Source: JBHELT01 sp046262935 (GTDB lineage: Bacteria; Actinomycetota; CADDZG01; JAHWKV01). From it: 64,000 nucleotides of DNA. Location: the NCBI GenBank assembly GCA_046262935.1, contig JBHELT010000083.1, forward strand, positions 18,508 to 82,507, given 5' to 3'. Positions 43,589 through 53,000 of the stretch are shown here, piece by piece (the first letter of the stretch is position 1; each line of letters opens with the position of its first letter). Under the pieces are notes generated by a model. The model searched no databases and was not told the origin of the DNA. It saw only the letters and a program-made list of their open reading frames with translations. Made by a program: the position numbers and the translations under genes.

Positions 43589-45811
43589 ATGATGATCGTT
43601 GCCGGTGTTCGTGCCTCGTTCTTAGCGTTATTGATCGGCGCTATGTCGTTCGTGTTCATGGTCGATCCGGGAGCGCCGGCGGTGTCGGCGGGCGCCCCGA
43701 TCGCCTTCGGACCTCCGACCATCTCCGGGATCCAGGGCTTTGGCTTCGAACCTGACCTAAGGGTCCAGGGCGAAAGGGTCTATACAAGCAGTCCCGGCAC
43801 ACTCGCATCGACGATCAGCTGGCTCTGGCGATCTACAGACGGCGGCAAGACATTCAAGTGGATCCCTGCTTCGACACCGATGACCGGGAAACTGCCAACC
43901 TGTATCGGTGGTGGAGATACAGAACTCGCGGTCGACTCAGGCGGGCACCTGTATTTCAACGATCTTACCCTGGCGAATTTTTCAACTGCACGGTCCGATG
44001 ATCAGGGCGTGTCGCTCACTCCTCCAACTTGCACATCGGTGAACACTAGTCCAGACGATCGTCAGTGGTACGCGACAGACGGCGACCCCACCAACGGTGG
44101 AAACCTGTACCTGGCTTATAACGTTCCTGCTTCCAATCCGACGGTTTGCAACGGGGTCCCCGACACTCGCAATGTCCTCACCGTGGCGCGCTCGCCTGCG
44201 AACGGCGCGCTCGGAGCAGACGCTGGTATTCACTTCGCACCTGCACAAAGTGTCGTGGGCGGTTGCGATGAAGGCATCATGGGACCCAACGAAGTGAGCC
44301 CTCTCGACCATCGCATCTATGTACCTCACGACAACGCGGCGTTCGACGCGATCAGCGTGGCCAGATGCGACGCCGTACCGTTCAGTGCCCTGGTTCCGTC
44401 CGGACTGTCGTGTGCCGACTTCCCCGTTGCGAGCTTTCCTGGGTCGCAAGCAGGTTCCAGTTTTCCGGCCCTCACGATCGACTCGGCGGGGAACGTCTAC
44501 GTCGCTTGGGAGCAAACGCCGGTTGACGGTTCGGGAGGTGCGACCGGCGACACTCTATTGTTCTGGTCGTCTTCCACCAACGGTGGCACTACTTGGACGC
44601 CACCCGTTCAGATCCCAACACCTGGTCAGCACAACAACATCTTCGTATCGATCGCCGCAGGTGACGCCGGCCGTGTCGACATCGCATGGTACGGGACGAA
44701 AGCCGAGCAGCACCAACATCCGGATCCCTCCAACACGTCTACCTGTTCCGGGCCCGGAACCGCTGTTGGCGACTGGAACCTCTGGTTTTCTCAGACGATC
44801 GATGCGACCGCTTCGTCGCCCACGTTCAGTTCGCCGATCGATGCCGGTGAACACTTCTTCCACCGAGGGGGTGGGTTCTCTTTGATCGGACGCGATCCAA
44901 ACGACCTTTGCAACTCCAGGATCCAACTAGGCGATTTCTTTCAATTGAGGACGGGCCCAGATGGCGAAGCGAACGTCATCTTCGTCGACTCGAATAATCG
45001 CACAGGCTTGTCACACAACATGTTCGTAAAACAGATCTCGGGCACCGGTGTTTTGGCAGCCAAGCCTCAGGTTCCGCTCCAGGCTGCTCCTGTGAATGCC
45101 ATCGGGGATCCAGCGAACGATGCGACCTACGACGCGAACTCGGTTGTCAGCGCCAACCGCAAACAGTTCGACATCCTAGGGTCCTCGATGACTCGGCTAG
45201 ACTCTTCTGTCTACAGGATCACGATGACCGTTGCAGACCTCACGAACATCTCGCCTCTGGATGCGAGCGGAGATGTCAACCCGGTCGGGATGTGGATGAC
45301 GCAATGGATCGCGCCTTCCAAGACGATGACCGAAGGAGGCAAGAACTTCTTCGTTGCGATGGAGACGAACCGGGGAAGCATTCCGAGATTCCTCCTGGGA
45401 CAAACGAGTTTCACAACCAACGGCGGAGCGATCTGGCTCACCTACCCGGGAGCCAAAGTGATCGATGGGAACTACACCGCCACGGTCCCCGGAATAATAA
45501 CGATCGACGTGAAGCTCTCAGACGTGGCCGTGCCCGACCCTATCGATGCCAAGTTGTACAGCGTCACTTCGGCGACCATGACGCTTCCCGCTGCGTCGGA
45601 TTCAGCTGGCTCGGGAGCCGTCAGCGGAGTGCTTTTCAACCTTATCGATGTGGCGCCCGCCTACGATCACGACCCAAGCGGGCCCGCGGGCACCGGATGC
45701 ATCTGTCCACTAGCCGACACGGGGACCCGCTCATCTTGGGGCGTATGGCTACTGATGCTCGTGGCTCTTCTCGCCCTCTCGCTGATCAACCGACGCGCGG
45801 CAAGTGAGTAG
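43589..45811 (+). CDS. secreted sialidase-fold (BNR/Asp-box) protein with C-terminal TM anchor
   Basis: About 740 residues. Signal peptide about 1-34. The body shows Asp-box motifs such as STDGGKTFKW and SSTNGGTTWT, with ENVYVAWE-type strands (NVYVAWEQTP), typical of beta-propeller exo-alpha-sialidase-like proteins; catalytic Arg/Tyr/Glu residues cannot be assigned safely. The last 35 residues have a Cys-rich turn (GCICPL) then a hydrophobic helix and basic end, so it is membrane anchored. It is divergent from the Ada/AlkA gene. Glycan binding or cleavage is possible. Confidence 0.75.
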   Translation: MMIVAGVRASFLALLIGAMSFVFMVDPGAPAVSAGAPIAFGPPTISGIQGFGFEPDLRVQGERVYTSSPGTLASTISWLWRSTDGGKTFKWIPASTPMTGKLPTCIGGGDTELAVDSGGHLYFNDLTLANFSTARSDDQGVSLTPPTCTSVNTSPDDRQWYATDGDPTNGGNLYLAYNVPASNPTVCNGVPDTRNVLTVARSPANGALGADAGIHFAPAQSVVGGCDEGIMGPNEVSPLDHRIYVPHDNAAFDAISVARCDAVPFSALVPSGLSCADFPVASFPGSQAGSSFPALTIDSAGNVYVAWEQTPVDGSGGATGDTLLFWSSSTNGGTTWTPPVQIPTPGQHNNIFVSIAAGDAGRVDIAWYGTKAEQHQHPDPSNTSTCSGPGTAVGDWNLWFSQTIDATASSPTFSSPIDAGEHFFHRGGGFSLIGRDPNDLCNSRIQLGDFFQLRTGPDGEANVIFVDSNNRTGLSHNMFVKQISGTGVLAAKPQVPLQAAPVNAIGDPANDATYDANSVVSANRKQFDILGSSMTRLDSSVYRITMTVADLTNISPLDASGDVNPVGMWMTQWIAPSKTMTEGGKNFFVAMETNRGSIPRFLLGQTSFTTNGGAIWLTYPGAKVIDGNYTATVPGIITIDVKLSDVAVPDPIDAKLYSVTSATMTLPAASDSAGSGAVSGVLFNLIDVAPAYDHDPSGPAGTGCICPLADTGTRSSWGVWLLMLVALLALSLINRRAASE

Positions 45812-45870
45812 TTCCCATGCGATGCCCCTGCCGGTTAACCCCTCGATGATCTGACCGCCCCGCGAATAGG

Positions 45871-45876
45871 TAACAT
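45871..45876 (+). promoter_or_regulatory. putative -10 box TAACAT for a leaderless transcript
   Basis: TAACAT plus six bases leads directly to ATG at 45883, which has no SD site. Confidence 0.4.
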
Positions 45877-45882
45877 CGCGGC

Positions 45883-46278
45883 ATGGACAAACCTGCCCCG
45901 TTAGACACCGAGCTCGTCAATCGATTCGTGGTTGCCGGTCACGCTGACTTAGACGCCGTACGAGAGATGCTCGCCGATCGGCCTTCACTGGTGAATGCAA
46001 CATGGGATTGGGGAGGCGGCGACTGGGAAACGGCGCTCGGCGGCGCATCGCACATGGGGCGCTCCGACATCGCAGGCTTCCTGTTGGCGGCAGGAGCCCG
46101 GATGGACATCTTCTGCGCCACCATGCTCGGCCTAACCGACATAGTGATGGCGATGATTGCCGCCGATGGACGCGCCCTCACAGCCCTCGGCCCTCACGGG
46201 ATCGGCCTCGTGCAGCATGCCGAGGCAGGCGGCGGTGCCGGGCTTGCTATGCGACTTAGAGAACTCGGGGCTTCTTAG
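45883..46278 (+). CDS. ankyrin-repeat-like small protein
   Basis: A 131-residue cytosolic protein with about three ankyrin-like helix-turn-helix units: DLDAVREMLADRPSLVNATWDWG, ETALGGASHMGRSDIAGFLLAAGARMD and IFCATMLGLTDIVMAMIAADG. The RPSLVNA and GRSDIAGFLLAAGA segments are standard ankyrin turns. Such proteins bind other proteins; no partner is visible. It ends in a 4-bp overlap with the convergent small membrane protein gene. Confidence 0.8.
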   Translation: MDKPAPLDTELVNRFVVAGHADLDAVREMLADRPSLVNATWDWGGGDWETALGGASHMGRSDIAGFLLAAGARMDIFCATMLGLTDIVMAMIAADGRALTALGPHGIGLVQHAEAGGGAGLAMRLRELGAS

Positions 46279-46589
46279 CGAGGCCATTCGGTTATGAGGA
46301 AGTCGATGTCATCGTCGATCCCTTCGCGGGTCATCGCCTGCACGTAAGCAGCATTGGCCTTCCGGCGGTTGCCGGCCTTCGATCTTCGGCTTCCGGAACG
46401 CCTTGTCATGCGGGCACCCATGATGATCACGGTCGGGGTCGTGGCGATAGCCAAAAGGGCAGCCCCCGCCGCCGCTCCGGCAGTCCCCCCGACCGCGATC
46501 ACGGCTATCCCCACGATGCCAAGCGCCAATGCCCAAAGCCCGGCTGCCAACAGCAAGCCGCACATCACTAGCCATCTGATGTATCTCAT
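46275..46589 (-). CDS. small two-TM membrane protein of unknown function
   Basis: 104 residues. Two hydrophobic segments (about 5-30 and 33-58, rich in Ala/Gly/Ile), followed by a basic stretch (RRSGSRRSKAGNRRKANA) and an acidic end (DDDIDFLITEWPR). The N-terminal helices and basic flank suggest a cytosolic C-terminus. I do not recognise a family. The direction matches the LigD-type gene upstream (31 bp), so the two may be co-transcribed. Confidence 0.6.
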   Translation of the reverse strand: MRYIRWLVMCGLLLAAGLWALALGIVGIAVIAVGGTAGAAAGAALLAIATTPTVIIMGARMTRRSGSRRSKAGNRRKANAAYVQAMTREGIDDDIDFLITEWPR

Positions 46590-46620
46590 GTTTCGATGGT
46601 AATCGGTGGGTCTGACAGTT

Positions 46621-47487
46621 CTAGATCGAGGTGCCCAGGGTCTGCGGCTTTGCTGTTACCCAGTCTTTGACCGCCTGAGAATCGAGTCGACCGATCACCG
46701 AAGTCATGGTGAACTCCTCTGCTGCGACTTTGTCTAGGTCGCTCCATGCAATGGGGAATGAGACCGGGGCGCCCGGACGGGCCCTTGGCGAAAACACCGA
46801 TGCGATCGTTGCACCAGGACCATTGCGATGGGCGTCGAAGTAGACACGGCCGCCACGGTCTGCTTTCGAAAACTCCATCGTAAATAGGCCGGGCTCCTTC
46901 TGTGTCGCTAGCTCACCTATCTTCACCGCGAACGAATGCGTGCGCTGATAGTCGTACAACCTCCTGATGCGCAAACAAACATGCAGGCCCTTCCCGCCGG
47001 TGGTTTTCACCTGAGCGTTGGCACCAAGGTCCTTCAGAACAGAACGCACCACGAAAGCTCCATTCACAGCCAGATCGAATCGACCCTCCGGTGGATCGAG
47101 ATCGAACACGATCATGTCGGGACGGTCCCACCTCGAGATTCGATCGAGACAGTGGTGCAGTTCGACGCCAGATTGGTTTGCGACCCAAACCAGCGTGCGC
47201 GCGTTGTTGCACACCAGATAACGGATCTCGCGTTTCGCCGATGGCGCTTCGACGGTGCGTGTTGCGATCCAGTCGGGTGTGTACGAAGGTGCATTCTTCT
47301 GAAAGAAGATCTCGCCCTCGATACCAGATGGTGCCCGTTTCAACGTCAATAAGCGCTGCTTCAGCTCCGGTATCAACAGGTTCGAAACACTCTTGTAATA
47401 GTCGATGAGTTGTTGCTTCGTGATTGCGTCATCAGGCCACAGCACGCGGTCCGGATTCGTGATCTTTGGTTCGAAGTTGGCTGGCAC
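46621..47487 (-). CDS. stand-alone LigD-type polymerase/primase (PolDom)
   Basis: A 288-residue archaeo-eukaryotic primase-superfamily enzyme, like the polymerase domain of NHEJ LigD. NPDRVLWPDDAITKQQLIDYY opens the family, VFDLDPP (about 146-152) carries the metal Asps, and TTGGKGLHVCLRI (about 182-194) is the nucleotide-binding loop. It can fill gaps in double-strand-break repair, preferring NTPs. No ligase or Ku gene lies next to it in this window. Confidence 0.93.
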   Translation of the reverse strand: MPANFEPKITNPDRVLWPDDAITKQQLIDYYKSVSNLLIPELKQRLLTLKRAPSGIEGEIFFQKNAPSYTPDWIATRTVEAPSAKREIRYLVCNNARTLVWVANQSGVELHHCLDRISRWDRPDMIVFDLDPPEGRFDLAVNGAFVVRSVLKDLGANAQVKTTGGKGLHVCLRIRRLYDYQRTHSFAVKIGELATQKEPGLFTMEFSKADRGGRVYFDAHRNGPGATIASVFSPRARPGAPVSFPIAWSDLDKVAAEEFTMTSVIGRLDSQAVKDWVTAKPQTLGTSI

Positions 47488-47624
47488 CAGGTCATTATCG
47501 CTTGGAGGTTGGATGCGGCGAGCCGATCGGCCGGGATGGGCCGGGTAGACGACGGGCCCTTGGGGACCAAGAGGTTTTAACGTTCACTCTGGGAATTGCC
47601 GGACCGCATAGGCCGACGGTGAGA

Positions 47625-47630
47625 TAGATT
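47625..47630 (+). promoter_or_regulatory. putative -10 box TAGATT for a leaderless transcript
   Basis: TAGATT is followed by seven bases and the ATG at 47638; no SD site. It lies in the 150-bp divergent gap shared with the LigD-type gene, in which no gene was found. Confidence 0.35.
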
Positions 47631-47637
47631 TCCGCAG

Positions 47638-49518
47638 ATGAACTGGCGCTCATTCCATGCAGAAACGAACCACGGCATCGGCAAGATAAGCGGAACCGAG
47701 CACGACCCGGACGTTCCTGAACCGATGGATCCCGCGCGCAAGCCTCACCCATTCAAGAACTACTCATCCGGCCGGAACATCGTTCAACTCGCCGATGACA
47801 AACAAGCATGGCTCGAAGGAGTTGTGCCGCCGGGCCTGGACCTGGGTGGGATCTCGCGCTTGCTCGTTATGGGCGCAGGGAGCAAGCGATACCGCAACCC
47901 CCAACTGCGTTCGATGTCTTTCAGGACCTACGCTTCCGCGGGAGCATTGCATCCCAACGAGGTGTACGTCGCTACATGTGGGGTCCCCGGCCTGGGCGCC
48001 GGTCTTTATCACTTTCATCCGCGCGACAAGATCCTCGTGATGCTTGGCGACGGCGACCCTCGCAGCGCGATCTCAGGTGCAGCGGGCGATCAGTCTCTAT
48101 TGGAAACACCTGTCATATTCATCGTCACTGGCATCCCATGGAGAACATCTTGGAAATACCGCGAACGCGGGTACAGGCACCTTTGGTGGGACGCTGGGAT
48201 GATCATCGCCAACATCATGGCCCTGGCCGACAGCGTTGCGATCCCATCGAAGGTTTCGGCGGACTTCATCGACTCGCAGATCGACAACATGTTGGACATC
48301 GACGGTGCAACCGAGATGAGTTTGGCGTTGATCTCGCTCGGGACTGGGGGAGCTCGCCCTGCATCCTCGCTCACATCTTTCGCTCTTGTCGCGGAGCCTA
48401 TAGGGCCCGAGCCTTTCGAGTTCACGCGCATCACCGAAGTCCATGCCTCGACAGCACTTCACGAAATCGCCGATCGGCCTGTCGCCGCGCCTGCATCGGG
48501 CGTGGCCATCCCGGGAGAAGACTCGATAGATAAGACCATCTGGCGACGTGGTTCCGTTCGCCGACTCGACCCCGAAGCAACTACGACTACAGGGATCCTC
48601 GCCGACGTTTTGCGCTACACGGCTGCCCCTTGGGCATCGGATTGGGGCGGAAGCCTCTGCGATCTGTTCGTCGTCGTGAACGGTGTCGATGGATTGCAAA
48701 GAGGTGTTTACCGCTGGAGCGACAACAGCCTTTCGCTGGTCAAGGTCGATGAAGAGTCACGCGACATCGCAACAGGATTGTCTCTGGGCCAAGACCTCGG
48801 AGGCGACGGCGCCTTCGTCGTTTTTCCCATGGCCGATCTCGACGACGTGACGGCCAAGTTCGGGGACCGCGGTTATCGGGTTGCACAACTCGAAGGAGCC
48901 ATCGTTTCGGGTCGGATCTACCTAGCGGCTTACGCTGTTGGGCTCGCAGCATCGGGGCTCACGTTCTTCGATGAGGAGGTCAGCAAATACTTGGGGGCCA
49001 AGGGCCTGCCCATGCTCGAGGTATCGGTAGGCAAACCTCTGCCAAGACGCTCACCTAAACCTCCGGGCGACTCTCCCGCCAACCTAGACTTAACGGCATC
49101 CGATGAGAACGCCTTGCCGATGCACTGGGAGGTTGGGGCACGTGGCTACGAAGTCGTTTGCAAGGACGCTACGCTCGAGATCTCGTGCATGAAACCGCGC
49201 GGGCGGGCCGCCGCCGTTTCGCAAACAGTGAAAGCAGAAGCATTCCGCGGCAAGAAACTGACCTTGTCGGCAAACATCCAAACGGACCTGCCCGACGATT
49301 CTATGGCGGGGATCTTCTTGTCAGTGAGCGTTCCCGACGCAGCACCCCTTCACAACGACATGTGGGACACTCCGATCAAAGGAAAGACACCATTCTCGGC
49401 GGTAAGCATAGATATCGAGGTGCCAGAAGAGGCCGAATCGATCATGTTTGGCTTGTGGATGTTTAACGTCGGCAGCACCAAGTTTCGCATGATCGAATTA
49501 AAGGAAGCCGGCGAGTGA
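47638..49518 (+). CDS. SagB/ThcOx-type dehydrogenase: tandem nitroreductase domains plus C-terminal beta-sandwich-like module
   Basis: A 626-residue protein. The first nitroreductase-like half (about 40-260) has the SagB pattern (FRTYASAGALHPNEVYV, LYHFHPRDKILVML, MIIANIMALADS). A second, more diverged half (about 300-460) follows, with WASDWGGSLCDLFVVVNGVDGLQRGVYRW and YRVAQLEGAIVSGRIYLAAYAVGL. Such pairs bind FMN and, in TOMM clusters, oxidise azolines to azoles. The last 145 residues (about 480-626) are not part of the family and look like a beta-sandwich (LTLSANIQTDL, FSAVSIDIEVPEEAESIMFGLWM). No cyclodehydratase or precursor was seen nearby. A lipoprotein gene overlaps by four bases. Confidence 0.85.
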   Translation: MNWRSFHAETNHGIGKISGTEHDPDVPEPMDPARKPHPFKNYSSGRNIVQLADDKQAWLEGVVPPGLDLGGISRLLVMGAGSKRYRNPQLRSMSFRTYASAGALHPNEVYVATCGVPGLGAGLYHFHPRDKILVMLGDGDPRSAISGAAGDQSLLETPVIFIVTGIPWRTSWKYRERGYRHLWWDAGMIIANIMALADSVAIPSKVSADFIDSQIDNMLDIDGATEMSLALISLGTGGARPASSLTSFALVAEPIGPEPFEFTRITEVHASTALHEIADRPVAAPASGVAIPGEDSIDKTIWRRGSVRRLDPEATTTTGILADVLRYTAAPWASDWGGSLCDLFVVVNGVDGLQRGVYRWSDNSLSLVKVDEESRDIATGLSLGQDLGGDGAFVVFPMADLDDVTAKFGDRGYRVAQLEGAIVSGRIYLAAYAVGLAASGLTFFDEEVSKYLGAKGLPMLEVSVGKPLPRRSPKPPGDSPANLDLTASDENALPMHWEVGARGYEVVCKDATLEISCMKPRGRAAAVSQTVKAEAFRGKKLTLSANIQTDLPDDSMAGIFLSVSVPDAAPLHNDMWDTPIKGKTPFSAVSIDIEVPEEAESIMFGLWMFNVGSTKFRMIELKEAGE

Positions 49519-49955
49519 GAGCGGGACGCAAGGGGCTTATCGTTTCGGTGATAGTCGTGGCAGCGCTCGGTTGCAACAAGGTCCCCGCGAACCATTCCTC
49601 TTCTGCCCCACAAGCATCTTCGTCGGCGACACCTCGGCATGTCATGTCGAACCAGCCTCCCCCTCAGAGTGGGCTCATCACCGAGAAGGACTCGGGTAAG
49701 ACGTTCGAGGTAGCCATCGGCCAGAAGATGTCAATTCGTCTCATTAACGGTTTCGTTTGGACTGCCCCCGAACGACGCGGATCCTCAGTCGAACTGGCTC
49801 CGGTGAACTACAAGAGCGACCCGGGCTTCGTCGAGTACGCGATCACGACCGTGCGATCGGGAAAGACGATCATCACGTCACAAGGTACCGAGAATTGTGG
49901 GTCCACCTCATGCCCCGGGAAGATGAGCTTCACCGTCACCGTCGTGGTTCCGTAA
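49515..49955 (+). CDS. secreted lipoprotein, possibly chagasin-like (I42) in fold
   Basis: 146 residues from GTG, overlapping the SagB-type gene stop as GTGA. Lipobox VAALGC (Cys near 20) is preceded by a hydrophobic signal. A Ser/Pro-rich linker leads to a small beta domain (GKTFEVAIGQKMSIRL, GFVWTAP) with two Cys near the end (NCGSTSCPGKMSFTV) that may form a disulphide. The beta pattern and W-[TP] turn recall chagasin-type cysteine protease inhibitors, but the standard motifs are only partly kept, so this is tentative. It is probably translated together with the dehydrogenase. Confidence 0.72.
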   Translation: MRAGRKGLIVSVIVVAALGCNKVPANHSSSAPQASSSATPRHVMSNQPPPQSGLITEKDSGKTFEVAIGQKMSIRLINGFVWTAPERRGSSVELAPVNYKSDPGFVEYAITTVRSGKTIITSQGTENCGSTSCPGKMSFTVTVVVP

Positions 49956-49966
49956 AGACGGTTAAA

Positions 49967-49996
49967 GAAAGGGGAGGGCCGAAGCCCTCCCCTTTC
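49967..49996. terminator. bidirectional rho-independent terminator
   Basis: A perfect stem (GAAAGGGGAGGGC / GCCCTCCCCTTTC) with a CGAA loop. T-rich tails occur on both sides, so it can end the lipoprotein transcript (+) and the M36 protease transcript (-). Confidence 0.9.
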
Positions 49997-50012
49997 CTTT
50001 ACCCGTTTGCTG

Positions 50013-53000
50013 TCAGCTTCCGTTCACCTTCTGGACCATAAGCCTTTGTCGCTTCAGGTCATCGGTGGATGATGCGGGGTTGATCCTTACGCTCTCGGCC
50101 GTTGTCATCAGTGATGAGAAGGCCGTATCTGGTATGTGATCACCGTTTGTGTCGAACAATTGCGGGTATTCGATGCCACCGTTGGCGAAGTTCAACCAAG
50201 CGGTGAGGAGTTCTCTGTCGAGCTTTTGAGACTCATCGCCCCCATTGCCGCTCAACCACAGAACGTCGGACGCCGTTGCGATCGTCGAGGCATCCCGCAC
50301 TTCATTGAAAACACGGCTCATGTAACCGGCGATCTTCAGGTAGCACTGCAATGTCTGCTGAGAAAAGTCGCGGGTTCCCACGCCCCTGTAATTGGTCTGC
50401 CAGTAACCTTGGGGCCGCACCCTGCTCCCCGTCGCTCCTTGGATGATCACCGCTATGCCGTCTGCCCCCGAACCGGCGTCGTCGTCGCCGACGTTAAGGC
50501 CGACGTTGTACAAGCAGGCATCACTGAAAGTGTGACTGCGGGCATCGGCAACATTGCGCGGCTGGAAACTAGGGCTCGGCAGAGGATCGTTGGCCGGTGC
50601 ATTGACCAGCGACTGCATGGACTCGTCCGGTGCCGGGGGCCCGTTGTCCCAGTTCCAACTGAACAATAAGTCGTCGCTGCCCGGGTCCTGCGATGTCGCA
50701 CCGAAGAGTACTGGCGATCCGATGTGAGTTATGAACGTCGGACTTCCGTTGACCAGGGTGGCCGATGACTTGTCGATGGCCGCAGTGGGATCGACGTTAG
50801 CCACTGTCACTTGGTCGGTTGATTGACCAACTCCGCCGTCATCATCGGTAACAGTGATGGTTATCGGGAACGTTCCGTTGTCGCCATAGACCTGGTTCCC
50901 GCTCACGTGCCCGATGTCGGGAGTTGGGCCCCCTGGCCCCCCCTCTGAGTCGACGGTCGCAGAGCGTGCTTGGACGCTTCCTTGTCCCCAATCGATCGAA
51001 TATGTGTATGTGTCGTTGAACCCGGGGTCGCTGAACGAGGCAGAGAAGGCGGCAGTGTCCCCTTCCCGGAGCGCATTCACGGCGTTGGTTACGTTAACTG
51101 TTGGCGCAACGTTGTCGATCTGGACTCCGATGCTTGAACAACTAGTCGAATCGTCGTCGCTTCCACATACCAACACCGGATAGTTAGCGTTGTCGCCATA
51201 GACGTGGGTGGCCGAGAATGTCAGCGTCGCGTCTGGCTGTACGTTCTCAAGAACTCCTGCGATCGGAGTCACGGTTCCATCTTTCCAATCGATCACTGCG
51301 GTCAGGGGATCGAGCCAACCTGGATCGGTTATCGAACCAGACACAGTCACAACAGAACCTTCACCCTTCGGAGCATCAGTCGCAAGGTTCAATGAAGGTG
51401 AAACATTATTGACCACGACCGTCGTGGTATCGGTCGACTTGTTACCGTCTTGATCGGTCACCTGCAGCTTGATGGTGAACACTCCGTCTTGCCCAACAGC
51501 ACCGAAGTTGGGGGTAGCAGAGGTTGAGTCATCGAATGCTCCGTCGTTATCGAGGTCCCATGCATAGGTGAGCGGTCCCCCATCGGCGTCAGTAGACGTT
51601 GCCCCGTTTAGCGCAACTGAAGTTCCTTCGTTCGTTGCGTAGGGTCCCCCGGCCCTGGCCGTCGGCAAACAACTCGACGGAGAGTTGTAACTCTCAGTCA
51701 CCGTTTGCTGGTCGGATGAGGTCGTTGCGCCTTGTCCCATGCCTTTGGATGCGAATGAGGCCCAGATCAAGCATTGGTTAGCGCTCGCATTGTCTGCAAC
51801 GTCCGCTGCGAGTATGCCGTCGCGAGCGTTGAGCATCGTCGGGCTGGATCCGGTGTTCTTCATCCCGTCGATGACAAGGAGGTCATCCTTGCCCTTACCT
51901 GGACCATATCCGTAACGGTTGATCAACCTTGCCCTGAGATCCCAAAGAACCGTTGCCCAAACTTCACCGTCGTTGTGAACTTCGCATCCACCGCTGCACA
52001 CCTTGTTGTAGGTCCAAGGGCTGGTGTCATATCGAACCCGACGGAATCCACTGGTCGCGGTGGCCGTGGTTCCGCCTGAGTATTCGAAGATCACAGGGTC
52101 GTTGTAAAAGGATGTGGCGAGCCAATCGCTCCACCCTTCGCCCATGCCGCCGGTCTGGGGCCCACTGCCCAACGAGCCAGATCCGACCAAACGATTCGAA
52201 AGTCCGTGTCCGTATTCATGGATGACGGTGTCGCCTTCGAGCTCGCTCTCAACACATGGGAATGGTGGGGCGCCGAGGAACACCTGGAGCTTGCCGTTTC
52301 CGCCATCACCAGGCGTGAAGAAGTTGGCGTTATTGCGAGCGCTAGTGGGCGGATCGAACGAGTCGAACGCTTCGGCATGAACGCGGTCGCCTGCTGATCC
52401 ACCGCGCCCGAAGTTGTCATCTTGGAAGTTTCGCGCCGCCTCGTTGAAGCCAAGTGGGTAAAGATAGTCGTGGATCACGTTCACGTAATAGAACAACTGG
52501 GTCAAGGTGAAGTCTCGGTCGGTCGTGATATCGGTGCACGGGCTCGACGCATAAGCGTTGGAGAACGAGTAGTTGTAACGCTGGAAGTTCGGGCCTGGCG
52601 ACGCGGGGGTTTGCGTTTGGTAATCGGATGAGTCGTCGGCATTGGTATCGGTGTAGGCCGTGACGTTGTTGCCAGCTGTCTCACGATTGGTGCCAACCCA
52701 GCCGTTGTTGTCGAACCCTGCTCCAGCGAATGAAACCGTCGTGGGTGTGGGGGCTGACGCGTCTTGTGGATGCTGGCCCGTGAAGACGGTGCCGTCGGGG
52801 GCCGCATCGCTGTACTGATTGTGGTCTGCAAGTATCCCGCCGGTCACGGCGTCGACCAGCGTCTCGGGCCATGTGCGCGGGTTCAGATCGACCGAGGTCT
52901 TCCAGGCGAGATGTGCGGCACCGCCAAGTACCGGGTCGACGTAAGTCACCAGCTCGGCGGTAGCGGGCTCGGCGTTGATCGAATGAGCGAAAGGATTCGC

